Part shown: piece after piece, positions 27,588-36,369 of the stretch
How the letters are laid out: the number at the start of each line of letters is the position of its first letter
Position numbering within the stretch: position 1 is the first letter of the stretch
Source of the DNA: Methanobrevibacter sp.
GTDB taxonomy: Archaea > Methanobacteriota > Methanobacteria > Methanobacteriales > Methanobacteriaceae
NCBI RefSeq assembly: GCF_015062935.1
Contig: NZ_SUTM01000016.1
Coordinates: 1 to 57,648, forward strand
Reading direction: 5' to 3'
DNA length: 57,648 nt
The notes under the pieces: model-generated
Told to the model about the DNA's origin: nothing
What the model saw: the letters and a program-made list of their open reading frames with translations, nothing else
The model's database searches: none
Translations under genes and position numbers: made by a program

Positions 27588-27722
27588 GAATATGATTTTT
27601 TCATATTCTGATTATGATGTAATCGTACCAAGTTTAATGGAAAAACAGTTGTCTAATCGGGTAGTAGCTTATAAGTATTTTTTAATTGCTTATAAGCTTG
27701 GACAACACTTAATGCTTTTTTT
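27588..27722 (+). ncRNA. structured RNA, copy 1 of a two-copy family
   Basis: Hairpin 1 is GAATATGA/TCATATTC (27588-27608); hairpin 2 is GATTA/TAATC (27610-27624). The long hairpin 3 has outer stem GTTGTCTAA (27648-27656) with TTGGACAAC (27698-27706) and inner stem GCTTATAAG (27667-27675) with CTTATAAGC (27689-27697). TACC (27626-27629) can pair with GGTA (27660-27663) as a pseudoknot. A run of seven T follows. A TATA-like TTTATATATT is 30 bases before hairpin 1. Copy 2 at 28421 keeps the fold with altered base pairs. It may be an independent RNA or a leader of the acetyltransferase gene 24 bases on. Confidence 0.7.
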
Positions 27723-27745
27723 AAATATTTTTTTATAGTGATATT

Positions 27746-28285
27746 ATGGATTTTGAAAGAGTTGACATGAGGGAAATGTCTTTGGAAGATCAAAAAACTG
27801 GTGCAAAACAGGCTCAATTAGTTTTTAAGCTTAATCATACAATGCCAATGACTGATGAGTACAATGAAGTTTTAAAAGAGTTGTTTTGTGAGAATTTAGG
27901 GGAAGATTCAATGGTTATGGCTCCTATTGCCGGTGCTGCATTTGACCATATCAAAATTGGTAAAAATGTTTTCATTAATTCCAATTCACTTTTAATGGCC
28001 CGTGGCGGAATAACTGTCGAAGATGATGTAATGATGGCTGCCAATGTTCAGCTGCTCTCAAACAACCATGATGAATATGACAGACAGGTTTTAACCTGCA
28101 AACCTATCCACATCAAAAAAGGAGCGTGGATTGGTGCCGGTGCAAGTATTTTGCCGGGCGTAACCATTGGAAAATATGCAATTGTCGGTGCCGGAGCTAT
28201 TGTCACTAAAGATGTCGGCGACTATGAGGTTGCTGTCGGTGTTCCTGCAAAAGTTGTAAAAACTTTGGATAAGGATAAATTTTAA
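27746..28285 (+). CDS. hexapeptide-repeat acyltransferase (maltose O-acetyltransferase-like)
   Basis: A 179-residue left-handed beta-helix acyltransferase. Hexapeptide repeats run from KIGKNVFINSNSLLMARGGI through ILPGVTIGKYAIVGAGAIVT to VAVGVPAKVVK. The NNHDEYDR segment contains the likely catalytic histidine. It resembles the Maa/LacA/NodL group, which transfers acetyl from acetyl-CoA to sugars or related hydroxyls. The true acceptor is unknown; surface glycan modification is plausible. The gene stands between two copies of the structured RNA family. Confidence 0.88.
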   Translation: MDFERVDMREMSLEDQKTGAKQAQLVFKLNHTMPMTDEYNEVLKELFCENLGEDSMVMAPIAGAAFDHIKIGKNVFINSNSLLMARGGITVEDDVMMAANVQLLSNNHDEYDRQVLTCKPIHIKKGAWIGAGASILPGVTIGKYAIVGAGAIVTKDVGDYEVAVGVPAKVVKTLDKDKF

Positions 28286-28420
28286 ATCCTTACAATTTTC
28301 TTTTTTTAAAACAATTTAATAAATTTACTTTAATTTTCTAAATTCGCTTCCTTATTATTGTTTTTTAAATATGCATTAATTATTAAGTTTAGTTAAGTTT
28401 ATATATTTAATAATTTAACA

Positions 28421-28538
28421 GAATATGATTTTTCATATTCGCACTTTCATTAATAGAAAGAAAACTACTGATTAAACATTGTCTAATCTGACGGTAGTTT
28501 ATAGGTTTTGTCCTATAAACTTAGACAACACTATTTTT
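28421..28538 (+). ncRNA. structured RNA, copy 2 of a two-copy family
   Basis: It has the same layout as copy 1: hairpin 1 GAATATGA/TCATATTC (28421-28440); hairpin 2 CTTTC/GAAAG (28444-28460), with all five pairs changed relative to copy 1; outer stem TTGTCTAA (28479-28486) with TTAGACAA (28521-28528); inner stem GTTTATAGG (28497-28505) with CCTATAAAC (28512-28520); pseudoknot candidate CTAC (28465-28468) with GTAG (28494-28497). Conserved primary blocks are TTGTCTAATC and GACAACACT. TTTATATATT lies 23 bases upstream, while the aspS promoter appears further downstream, so this copy looks like an independent RNA gene. Confidence 0.7.
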
Positions 28539-28663
28539 GAATTATTTTTTACAGATTAAGATATTTTTTGTAATTTTGCATATCTTTATTAAATATTAAA
28601 TATAAACTAAAATTATAATGAAAATTTATCATTATTTTTATTTTTATAACCGAGGTGAATATT

Positions 28664-29983
28664 TTGCAAGGTTTATTAAATGATTGGAGAAGAACAAATT
28701 ACGCTAACGAATGCACTGCCGAAATTGCAGGTAATGACGTTACCGTCATGGGTTGGGTACATGAAATCCGTGACTTCGGTGGAATCATGTTCGTAATTTT
28801 ACGTGATGTAACCGGAAGGGTTCAAGTAACCGCTCCAAGTAAAAAAGTAGAAGCAGAAATTTTAGAAGAATTAAGAAGTTTAAGAAAAGAATCAGTTGTT
28901 GCAATCAAAGGTTTAGCTCAGGAAGCTCCTAAAGCACCAAACGGTGTTGAAATCTTACCAAAAGAAGTTAAAATCCTAAACCTGGCCAACCAACCTTTAC
29001 CAATGGATCCGACAGAAAAAGTAAAAGCTGGAATCGATACAAGATTAGACTCAAGATTCCTGGATATCAGAAAAGAAAACGTTTCAGCTATCTTCAAAAT
29101 CAAAGGTCAAATGTTCCATTCAATTAGGGACTTCTTCTATGACAACGGATTTTACGAAATCAACACTCCTAAACTTGTAGCATCCGCTACTGAAGGAGGA
29201 ACAGAATTATTCCCGATTATTTACTTTGAAAAAGAAGCATTTTTAGGCCAATCTCCACAATTGTACAAACAGATGATGATGGCCAGTGGAATGGATAAGG
29301 TATTTGAAATCGGTCAGATTTTCAGAGCAGAAGAGCACGATACCTTAAGACACCTTAACGAAGCAGTTTCCATCGATGCAGAAGCTTCTTTCATGGATGA
29401 TGTCGATGTAATGAACATCTTAAACGACATGCTTGTTAAAGTCATTACCGATGTTAATGATAACTGTGCTAACGAATTGGAAATCCTAGACCATGAAATT
29501 CCAGTTCCTGATAAAAGATTCCCAGTTGTAACTTACGATGAAGCTCTTGAAATTGTTAATGCAGGAGATGTCGAAATGCAATGGGGAGAAGACTTATCCC
29601 GTGAAGCTGAAAAAGTATTGGGAGATGCTATGGGCGGATTCTACTTCTTGACAGAATGGCCATCTGAAATCAAACCGTTCTATGTAATGCCTAAAGAAGG
29701 AGACGAAAAATACTCCCATGCATTCGATTTAATGTACAATAACTTGGAGTTATCTTCAGGTGCTACCCGTGTACACCAGCATGATCTTTTAGTAAAACAA
29801 ATCGAAGAAAGAGGCTTAAACCCAGACGGATTTGGAAGCTATCTTAAAGCGTTCGAATACGGTATGCCTCCTCATGCAGGTTGGGGTGTAGGTGCTGACA
29901 GGTTAACCATGGTACTTACAGGCGCTGAAAACATCCGTGAATGTGTACTCTTCCCAAGAGACAGACACAGATTAACTCCTTAA
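28664..29983 (+). CDS. aspS: aspartate-tRNA(Asn) ligase, archaeal type
   Basis: A class IIb aminoacyl-tRNA synthetase of about 439 residues. An OB-fold anticodon-binding domain ([23 protein letters not shown]) is followed by a catalytic core with motif 2 ([15 protein letters not shown]) and motif 3 ([11 protein letters not shown]). The start is taken as TTG at 28664 because GAGGTGA (28652-28658) is well spaced for it; the in-frame GTG at 28655 lies inside that sequence. His replaces the Trp typical of discriminating enzymes in GWVHEI, suggesting a non-discriminating AspRS that also charges tRNA(Asn), to be amidated by GatCAB. A T-rich tract ends the gene. Confidence 0.93.
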   Translation: MQGLLNDWRRTNYANECTAEIAGNDVTVMGWVHEIRDFGGIMFVILRDVTGRVQVTAPSKKVEAEILEELRSLRKESVVAIKGLAQEAPKAPNGVEILPKEVKILNLANQPLPMDPTEKVKAGIDTRLDSRFLDIRKENVSAIFKIKGQMFHSIRDFFYDNGFYEINTPKLVASATEGGTELFPIIYFEKEAFLGQSPQLYKQMMMASGMDKVFEIGQIFRAEEHDTLRHLNEAVSIDAEASFMDDVDVMNILNDMLVKVITDVNDNCANELEILDHEIPVPDKRFPVVTYDEALEIVNAGDVEMQWGEDLSREAEKVLGDAMGGFYFLTEWPSEIKPFYVMPKEGDEKYSHAFDLMYNNLELSSGATRVHQHDLLVKQIEERGLNPDGFGSYLKAFEYGMPPHAGWGVGADRLTMVLTGAENIRECVLFPRDRHRLTP

Positions 29984-30008
29984 TCTTTTTTCTTTTTTTT
30001 AAGATAAT

Positions 30009-31211
30009 ATGGAAGAATATGATATAGCTATTGTTGGCGGAGGACCTGCCGGAATAATGGCTGCAATTGCTGCAAGTCAAAGTTCCTCCAGTGTAATACT
30101 GCTTGAAAAGAACTCCTCACTGGGTCGCAAATTATTGTTGACAGGTGGAGGAAGATGCAATATCACAAACCTCAAGCCAATAAAAAAGCTATTGAATTTC
30201 TATCCTCAAAAAAACTTTTTAAAACACTCTTTTTTTACATTTACAAATGAAATGCTGCTGTCACTTTTTCAGGATAAGGGATTGGATTTCATTGAAGAGG
30301 ATGACAATAGAATTTTTCCTGAAACTGAAAAGGCAAGTGATATCTTAGAAGTTTTAACTGATTATTTGGATGATGTTATTATAAGTTATAACTTTGAAGT
30401 TAAAACAATAACAGATGATTTTGTTATAAATGATAAGTTAAAAGCCAAAAAGATAATAATCGCAACCGGAGGCGTTACCTATCCTCAAACCGGATGCAGT
30501 CCTAAAAACTATGCCTTAACTTCTCAGCCAGTAACAGACATTAAATATGGTTTGAGTCCATTGATTACCAAAAAAGATTTGTCTGACATTGCTGGTGTGA
30601 CTCTTTATGATGTTGTTATAAGTTATAAGAAATCAAAGGTAAATGGCAACGTTCTTTTTTCGCATGTCGGATTGACTGGTCCTGGAATTATTAACCTGAG
30701 CAATGAGATATCAGAAGGTATAAGTTATAACTTATTAGAGGATAATCCTGATGTTGATGTTGATATAGCTATTGACCTTTGTCCTGATTTTTCTCGTGAA
30801 GATCTTTTAGAGAAATTCAACAGCGATTTTCAATCTAAAGGAAAAACTATGATTAAAAATTACCTCAAAATGTATCTGACTAACAGTTTTATAGATTTCT
30901 TTTTGGATGAGATTAATCTTGACGGTGAAACTCAGCTCTCACGCATCAACAAAAAGAGCAAAAATCGTTTAATTGAAAATCTCAAAAGATTTACATTTGA
31001 AATAACCGGTTTTAATGGGAAACTTTCAAAAGTTACTGTTGGTGGTGTTGATTTAGCCAATATAAATCCCAAAACTATGGAATCCACATTAACACCTAAC
31101 CTGTATTTTGCTGGTGAAGTTATGGATTTGCATGGTCCTACCGGAGGATATAACTTAAAAATTGCATTTTCAACTGGTTATCTTGCAGGGTTGTCAGCAA
31201 GTGAAAAGTAA
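30009..31211 (+). CDS. BaiN/HI0933-family FAD-dependent oxidoreductase
   Basis: A 400-residue flavoprotein. The FAD dinucleotide-binding motif is VGGGPAGIMAAIAA (about residues 8-21), followed by GRKLLLTGGGRCNITN and the C-terminal AGEVMDLHGPTGGYNLKIAF. It belongs to the HI0933/BaiN group (often annotated aminoacetone oxidase family); the physiological reaction is unknown. The coding sequence contains several copies of the parA-array palindrome, for example at 30381, 30616 and 30720. The last cellular-type gene before the virus-type region. Confidence 0.88.
   Translation: MEEYDIAIVGGGPAGIMAAIAASQSSSSVILLEKNSSLGRKLLLTGGGRCNITNLKPIKKLLNFYPQKNFLKHSFFTFTNEMLLSLFQDKGLDFIEEDDNRIFPETEKASDILEVLTDYLDDVIISYNFEVKTITDDFVINDKLKAKKIIIATGGVTYPQTGCSPKNYALTSQPVTDIKYGLSPLITKKDLSDIAGVTLYDVVISYKKSKVNGNVLFSHVGLTGPGIINLSNEISEGISYNLLEDNPDVDVDIAIDLCPDFSREDLLEKFNSDFQSKGKTMIKNYLKMYLTNSFIDFFLDEINLDGETQLSRINKKSKNRLIENLKRFTFEITGFNGKLSKVTVGGVDLANINPKTMESTLTPNLYFAGEVMDLHGPTGGYNLKIAFSTGYLAGLSASEK
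30381..30735. repeat. parA-array palindromes inside a coding sequence
   Basis: ATAAGTTATAACTT at 30381-30394, TTATAAGTTATAAG at 30616-30629 and the complete 16-bp palindrome ATAAGTTATAACTTAT at 30720-30735 lie inside the flavoprotein gene. The last encodes ISYNL. The exact palindrome also occurs at 8707 and 18569. Bacterial parS sites also often lie within genes. Confidence 0.55.
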
Positions 31212-31367
31212 TTTTTCGGTTCGCATTTTTTTAAAATGTTAAATTAATCAAAATATTTAACATATATTATTAAAAATATCACAAACTATATACTCTCTTC
31301 TACAGTTTACTATATTAATTTTAAAACAATTTATACTTTTCCAAAATCACTAATGCTTATTATTATA

Positions 31368-31411
31368 TTTATATAAATAATATAATAGATAAGATAATAA
31401 ATTATATAATA
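31368..31411 (+). promoter_or_regulatory. shared element leader/promoter, copy before the portal gene
   Basis: TTTATATAAATAA (from 31368) is followed by ATAATAAATTATATAATA (31394-31411). The second block is identical to those before the genes at 38777 and 52242. TTTATATA is the likely TATA box and the second block lies at the transcript start region. There is no att-like repeat or tRNA at this boundary. Confidence 0.6.
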
Positions 31412-31430
31412 TATCAAATTAGATTTTGGA

Positions 31431-32741
31431 ATGGTTAATATGGGAATTACTTCTTTTATTAAAACTAGATTATTGAATAATCGTGTAGAACAGTATAACA
31501 CTAAACGTAGCTATTGGGGTGAGGATGAAAGACAGCCTCGTACTGACGGAATAAATACAGGTCTTGATCTTGTTGATGCACTTCCACCAGTAATCAATAA
31601 GACAATAGCTAATGCACGTTATGCTGTTAAGCTTGATGGTTATACTGCAGGTGTTTTGAAAAACAGAATTGATAAAGCTAATGTTAATATTGTTCTTGTG
31701 GATAAGGAAAATAAATTATCTGCTGAACAGAAACTAACTTTAATCTTATGGGCAAGAAAGATTGACATATCTCAGGTTGCTAAAAACATCCTTCAGGGAG
31801 GAATGGTTGACGGAGAAGGATTAATCAAACCAGTACAACGCTGGGATAAAAGTATTGGCAAATATATTAAACCAATCTTTTTAGAAATAGGTGCTCACGG
31901 TTACGGCCTTAAAAAAGAATTCAACGATGACAATGAAGTTCAACTATACTTACATGAGATGCCAAAAGATATTGTAAACGGATCTCCTGAAGAGTTCAAC
32001 AATTATGTTAGTGTGGAAGAAGGAACCTTAACGGTAAAGTACGAACCGGATGAGGTCATTAACTTCATGTACAATGAAATATATTGCGAAGCTCAAAGCA
32101 TTATCTTGAATTGTCTTGATGATATATACCACAAGTGCAATCTTGAAAGAAATCAGGTAGAGAGAATTAATAAAGATAATATCATTGAAGTAAAACCATC
32201 ACTTGACTCTAACGGCCAGCCTATTGTTACTGAACTTTCATCTACTGCAAAAGAAAATCTTTATGCAGATTACGGAACCACTGCAAACTCAAACGTAGCT
32301 ATTGTACCTCCAGGAATTGAAAGTAAAATACTTGGGGGTAACAACTACCAGTCAGACTATACTCGGCAGACTGAAATCTTTAGGAATAATATTTTAAGAA
32401 CTTTTGTTACTCCTCAGTCCCAGGCAGGTAATGAGAAATCAAACCAAAACGTTGCTGAATACATTAACGATTCAGCCATTACCGGTTTTATTGTTAATGT
32501 AGCCAATGACCAGAAGTGGGTGTTAAAGTATTGTAATCAATTATTGAATATGCAGTTGGAGTTAATGGGCATCAGTGAAACTTTGGATGTTTACTTCAGC
32601 TATTCAAGAGATGATGTTTTAAGATACATCATGGAATTGTCTTCTGAGGGTGATGAGATTTATAAAAACTATCTCAGTAACTTTGAAGAGGAACAGCCAG
32701 TTGGTGAAAGGATTATTAGTGATAGCGGTGTCGAAGTATAA
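31431..32741 (+). CDS. phage-type portal protein
   Basis: A 436-residue protein with the look of a tailed-virus portal. The N-terminal ITSFIKTRLLNNRVEQYNTK is followed by PPVINKTIANARYAVKLDGY, where portals commonly place a segment on reaching the core. Further on come VKYEPDEVINFMYNEIY and a C-terminal YADYGTTANSNVAIVPPGIE...TFVTPQSQAGNEKSNQNVAEY region similar to portal-family ends. The gene is directly followed by a protease/scaffold-like gene, the usual order in head modules. A second ATG three codons in (31440) is an alternative start. Portals form the DNA entry ring of the capsid. Confidence 0.65.
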   Translation: MVNMGITSFIKTRLLNNRVEQYNTKRSYWGEDERQPRTDGINTGLDLVDALPPVINKTIANARYAVKLDGYTAGVLKNRIDKANVNIVLVDKENKLSAEQKLTLILWARKIDISQVAKNILQGGMVDGEGLIKPVQRWDKSIGKYIKPIFLEIGAHGYGLKKEFNDDNEVQLYLHEMPKDIVNGSPEEFNNYVSVEEGTLTVKYEPDEVINFMYNEIYCEAQSIILNCLDDIYHKCNLERNQVERINKDNIIEVKPSLDSNGQPIVTELSSTAKENLYADYGTTANSNVAIVPPGIESKILGGNNYQSDYTRQTEIFRNNILRTFVTPQSQAGNEKSNQNVAEYINDSAITGFIVNVANDQKWVLKYCNQLLNMQLELMGISETLDVYFSYSRDDVLRYIMELSSEGDEIYKNYLSNFEEEQPVGERIISDSGVEV

Positions 32742-32747
32742 TAAAAG

Positions 32748-32779
32748 TTTATATAAAATAAATAATAAAATATATAATA
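32748..32779 (+). promoter_or_regulatory. shared element leader/promoter, copy before the protease/scaffold gene
   Basis: A 32-bp block starting TTTATATAAAATAAATAATA and ending AAAATATATAATA. It is identical to the block at 38702-38733 except for one base. It serves as TATA box plus transcript start region for the gene at 32802. Confidence 0.65.
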
Positions 32780-32801
32780 ATTAATATAATAAAAAGTGAT
32801 A

Positions 32802-33773
32802 ATGATGAGACATGAACTTTTTGAAGTCGGATCATATGACTACTCCGACCTGGACGTGAGACTTGACAAACCGGTGAACTGGACTGAAGATGATCTAAAA
32901 CTAATAGCTGAAAACTACCGTGGAGGAATTCCACTTACTTCCGAACATGACAATATCTATGTTGGTATTGGAAACAATATTGAATACGAAGAAGGTAAGC
33001 TATTCATTGAAATTCCGGATGAACTGGACATGGAAGGAAAAGGCCTATCTCCTAAAGTTGATGTCTTGTTAAAGGATAAAGGAGATTCATTTGGAATTGA
33101 TACTATGAGTTTAATAGACGTAGGAGTTACTAAACACCCAAGAAAGATTAGACTGTTGAATTCTGAAATAACTGGCGAAACTGGTGCAGCTGGAAATCCG
33201 GAACCTGCACCTCAACCTCAACCACAGCCACAACCTGCACCTTCAAAAGAAACTAATGTAGCTACTTCATTATTGCTAGAGAAATTGCAAGGTAAGGATG
33301 CAGAGATTGGAAAGCTTCAGGATGAAATAAACAATCTTAAAGAAGAATCCAAAAAATACGATGAAATTAAAAAAGCTATTGAAGAAAATAAGGAATTCAT
33401 TGACAGTAAAGATGATATCCTAAAAGAATTGTCTGAACTTAGAAAAGCTGAAAATGAAAGAAAAATAAAAGAATACGAAGCTAAATACAATTTCAACTAT
33501 AATGAGAATGCTCAGGATAAGGAAATAATAGATAAGCTATTGACTGGTGATGTTGATATGGAACTTATGGAAAAGCTTGCTGAGAGAAGAATTAAAATTG
33601 AAGCTGCAAGTGACGGTTCAGCACCTGGAGGGAGAAATCCTGAAAACTCTGGTGAAGCAGGAGATACCGGATCAACTGGAGGTAGTGAAGATGAGAATGC
33701 TCCTTCATTTACTACTCGTGAGGAATATAATAAGATTCTAAAGGATATGGGATTCAACCGAACTAGAATCTAG
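32802..33773 (+). CDS. prohead protease/scaffold-like protein
   Basis: About 323 residues from ATG 32802 (preceded by GTGAT). The N-terminal 115 residues resemble Mu gpI-type capsid maturation proteases: NWTEDDLKLIAENYRGGIPL, TSEHDN, then GIDTMSLIDVGVTKHPRKIRLL, with His and Ser in places suited for catalysis. A Pro/Gln-rich linker (PAPQPQPQPQPAPS) leads to a coiled-coil region (about 150-225) and a Gly/Ser/Glu-rich tail, as in proteins that scaffold the capsid shell and are cleaved during maturation. It follows the portal gene. Confidence 0.65.
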   Translation: MMRHELFEVGSYDYSDLDVRLDKPVNWTEDDLKLIAENYRGGIPLTSEHDNIYVGIGNNIEYEEGKLFIEIPDELDMEGKGLSPKVDVLLKDKGDSFGIDTMSLIDVGVTKHPRKIRLLNSEITGETGAAGNPEPAPQPQPQPQPAPSKETNVATSLLLEKLQGKDAEIGKLQDEINNLKEESKKYDEIKKAIEENKEFIDSKDDILKELSELRKAENERKIKEYEAKYNFNYNENAQDKEIIDKLLTGDVDMELMEKLAERRIKIEAASDGSAPGGRNPENSGEAGDTGSTGGSEDENAPSFTTREEYNKILKDMGFNRTRI

Positions 33774-33848
33774 CTATGAAGGTGTTTTTTAGTTGCTTTA
33801 TACACTGGAGCTACGATTTTCATTTAGTCGCTCGTTATTTATTTGAAC

Positions 33849-34262
33849 AGGAGAAGTGTCTTATCTCTTCTCACTTCTCCTAAAAAATAATGTTTACAAA
33901 ACTTAACCCCGAACCGACCGATAAATGGTCGGTTCTTAAATTTGACAAAATTCATCTATGCCAAAACCATGAACTCGGAACAGGGGGACAAGCCCCTGTT
34001 CCTCGAATCTGACCTTGCCAGTATGGTGGGGTTCTATAGTATTGCCTTTCGCTTACGCTCAAGGCGTCCAGTCCTCGCTTTGCTCGGACTGCACTTCAGC
34101 CATTGGGAAGTAATGTAAAGTCATTCATATCTTCATTGGATATACGGAACCGACCGGCAAGGGCCGGTTCCTTACTATAGTACTGCTCGCCAATTCTATT
34201 CACCAGGCCTACACACACGCCTCCCGCTGGTCGGCGTGGTTCCGGCCTGGCGAATTGGCTCG
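33849..34262. ncRNA. GC-rich, highly structured non-coding region (candidate large RNA)
   Basis: The stretch 33774-34408 holds no convincing gene and is far richer in G and C than its surroundings. Strong hairpins follow one another: AGGAGAAGTG/CACTTCTCCT (33849-33881), GAACCGACC/GGTCGGTTC (33911-33935), GGAACAGGGG/CCCCTGTTCC (33977-34002), GCCTT/AAGGC (34044-34065), CAGTCC/GGACTG (34069-34091), GGAACCGACC/GGCCGGTTCC (34146-34171, one mismatch), and a nested stem GCCAATTC-CCAGGCC-CACGCC with its complements (34189-34259). GAACCGACCG occurs in two hairpins. An open frame of 49 codons (33969-34118) overlaps hairpins and is probably accidental. Strand and function are unknown. Confidence 0.6.
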
Positions 34263-34408
34263 CTTATAACATGGCAAAGATTAGTGTCAATTCAAAATAT
34301 CATTGTTTGGCTTTTATTTTGAATGTAATTAAAGATTATAAAAATATTAATAATAATTTAAACATACATTATAATAACTTGAATTAGTAATTATGGAACT
34401 GGGATATT

Positions 34409-35722
34409 ATGGGATTGTTTGGAAGAAATAAACCAAAAACTGAAGAAGAACAAAGAGAGTCAGAAATTAATAAATTACTTGACACTATTTGTGGGAAAAG
34501 GTTAAGTACAAGCCCTATTTTTTCGTATATTGTATTTCCCTATGCAAATATTGGAGAAAGTGGATATTGTGGCACTCCATTTGATACTGTAAAAAATATT
34601 CTGAAAAAAGAATTGATTAATTATAAATTAACTGAAGATAACATTGAAAATAGAATAATTGAACTGATTCAATTAGATTATGAACAACTACGAAGAATAT
34701 CCAATGATGGTTTTGATACTAGTGTTTTTCATACACAAGAAGATATAATAAATAATTTTAATGATTATAATTATGATAAATTTTTAGAAAACCAGAATAA
34801 AATAAAAGAATCCCAATTAAAATTTAAAGAATTTCAAAATAATAAAAAAAATACCAATATCTCTAAAAATGATTTTAATCAAGAAATCAGAAGAGTTGTT
34901 GATGGATTTTATTTTAAATATAAAATGGCATATCTGAATTTTGATGAAGATAACAAAGACAAAATAAAAAAAATTTTAGAATTAGAATGTCATAATGATC
35001 AATTATTGGTTGAGAATATTGAAGATCGGGCTCACGAACTATTAACTGCTAATAATAATTTAGATGAAATGAAAGAAAATTTGTTAAAACAAAATGATGG
35101 TTCTTTTATTTCAAACGATTCAGAAGATTATGATTTTTCATGTAGTATTGATGAAATAAGAACTAAATGGTCTGGAGAAAAAATTACTGATAGAAGAAAA
35201 TGTCATGTTCGAGTTTTAGAAGATAAATTAATAATTCAAAAAACTGGTGTTGTCATTAAAAGTGATTTAGGTAATCGAATAATCTATTTTTCTGATATAA
35301 GTAGTATTGATTTTGATAAAGCAGGATTATTGCATGTAACAAGTTCTATAACTATTATATTAAGGGGTGGAGAGCCTGTAACATTAATATATGCTGATGA
35401 ACCACAATTCAATTTACTTAATGGGAAATGGAGAAATTACAAAGAAAATCAGAATAAAATTCAAAACCCAAATATGTCTCAAAATATTCAAGAAGAAACT
35501 AATGCTCAAAATATAGAAACTTCTATGAGTAATGCTGATGAACTGTTAAAATATGCTGAATTATATGAAAAGGGGCTTTTAACAGAAGAGGAGTTCAATT
35601 CATTGAAACAAAAATTAATTGGTACTCAAGTTAGGTCATCTAATAAATATTGTGGAAATTGTGGAGCAGAAGTTTCACAGGATTCCAAATTTTGTACTGA
35701 ATGTGGTACACAAATTAAATAA
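34409..35722 (+). CDS. hypothetical protein with PH-like, SHOCT and zinc-ribbon domains
   Basis: A soluble 437-residue protein. The N-terminal 230 residues are charged and helical and unrecognised. Residues about 250-345 look like a PH-like or bacterial PH domain (KCHVRVLEDKLIIQKTG, NRIIYFSDISSIDFDKAG). A SHOCT motif follows (LLKYAELYEKGLLTEEEFNSLKQKL, about 380-404, in two halves). The C-terminus is a double-CxxC zinc ribbon, CGNCGAEVSQDSKFCTECG. Such proteins are common as lone host or accessory genes; the function is unknown. It has ordinary AT-rich composition and no element leader, so it may be cargo. Confidence 0.75.
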   Translation: MGLFGRNKPKTEEEQRESEINKLLDTICGKRLSTSPIFSYIVFPYANIGESGYCGTPFDTVKNILKKELINYKLTEDNIENRIIELIQLDYEQLRRISNDGFDTSVFHTQEDIINNFNDYNYDKFLENQNKIKESQLKFKEFQNNKKNTNISKNDFNQEIRRVVDGFYFKYKMAYLNFDEDNKDKIKKILELECHNDQLLVENIEDRAHELLTANNNLDEMKENLLKQNDGSFISNDSEDYDFSCSIDEIRTKWSGEKITDRRKCHVRVLEDKLIIQKTGVVIKSDLGNRIIYFSDISSIDFDKAGLLHVTSSITIILRGGEPVTLIYADEPQFNLLNGKWRNYKENQNKIQNPNMSQNIQEETNAQNIETSMSNADELLKYAELYEKGLLTEEEFNSLKQKLIGTQVRSSNKYCGNCGAEVSQDSKFCTECGTQIK

Positions 35723-35763
35723 TTGAATAAAAAAAGAAAAAGAATTTTAAGAAAATTTTATTC

Positions 35764-36264
35764 TTAAAATATTTTTTTACCATCTATTGTTATGGAAGTT
35801 ATTTCTCTTGTGTCATGGTCCATTCCAACGTCTTTACCTTTTTGCCATTCAATGGTCATATTGTTGGTGTTTTTAAAACTAAATCCGTATTTTAAATCGG
35901 GCGAAGTATTGTCATTACCTGTATCAATAACACCAATACCTTGAGTAGAGTATATATAATATTTTCCACTGTCTTCTGCATCCATTACTGCTTTATCAAT
36001 GGCATAAAATGCTGGTTCAGATTCCCACATACTAGTTGCATGGTCAGCGTTTAAATAATATGTATTTCCATCAGTTGTACTGATTAAGCAATAATCATAT
36101 AAATGGCTATAAGCTTCAGATTCCATACCTGTGAATCTCCAATAAAAACTTTCATTGGTATCTGTATCTTGTACATTCAATGTCTCTGCTGCATTAACTG
36201 CTGTAACAGTTAATAAAAGTAATAACCCCAATATTATCCATTTTTTAAATCTCATTTTAAACAC
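35764..36264 (-). CDS. secreted hypothetical protein
   Basis: A 166-residue protein with a clear signal peptide (basic start, then WIILGLLLLLTVTAVNA) and a small extracellular domain rich in aromatic residues: FYWRFTGMESEAYSHLYDYC, TYYLNADH, KYYIYSTQ. No family is recognised and there is no anchor. It is on the minus strand between element genes and has no shared leader. Confidence 0.7.
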   Translation of the reverse strand: MFKMRFKKWIILGLLLLLTVTAVNAAETLNVQDTDTNESFYWRFTGMESEAYSHLYDYCLISTTDGNTYYLNADHATSMWESEPAFYAIDKAVMDAEDSGKYYIYSTQGIGVIDTGNDNTSPDLKYGFSFKNTNNMTIEWQKGKDVGMDHDTREITSITIDGKKIF

Positions 36265-36369
36265 CTTCTTATAATGTTATATATTCATTTATATATTTTA
36301 CATTAACTATTTTAACGGGGAGTGTTGATTAAATCAATACTTCTTATTTTCTTTCATTCTGGTGGTGCA

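Noticed and set aside
31212-31430. Attachment site at the left edge of the virus-type region
   Set aside because: No tRNA gene and no direct repeat shared with the right part was found by eye; the right end may lie outside the window.
33969-34118. A 49-codon open frame inside the GC-rich hairpin region (MNSEQGDKPLFLESD...)
   Set aside because: It overlaps perfect stems, has no ribosome binding site and unusual composition; the hairpins explain the sequence better.
33901-34171. Group II intron domain V in the GC-rich hairpin region
   Set aside because: The GAACCGACC hairpins lack the AGC triad, GAAA loop and bulge of domain V, and no GTGYG start lies upstream.
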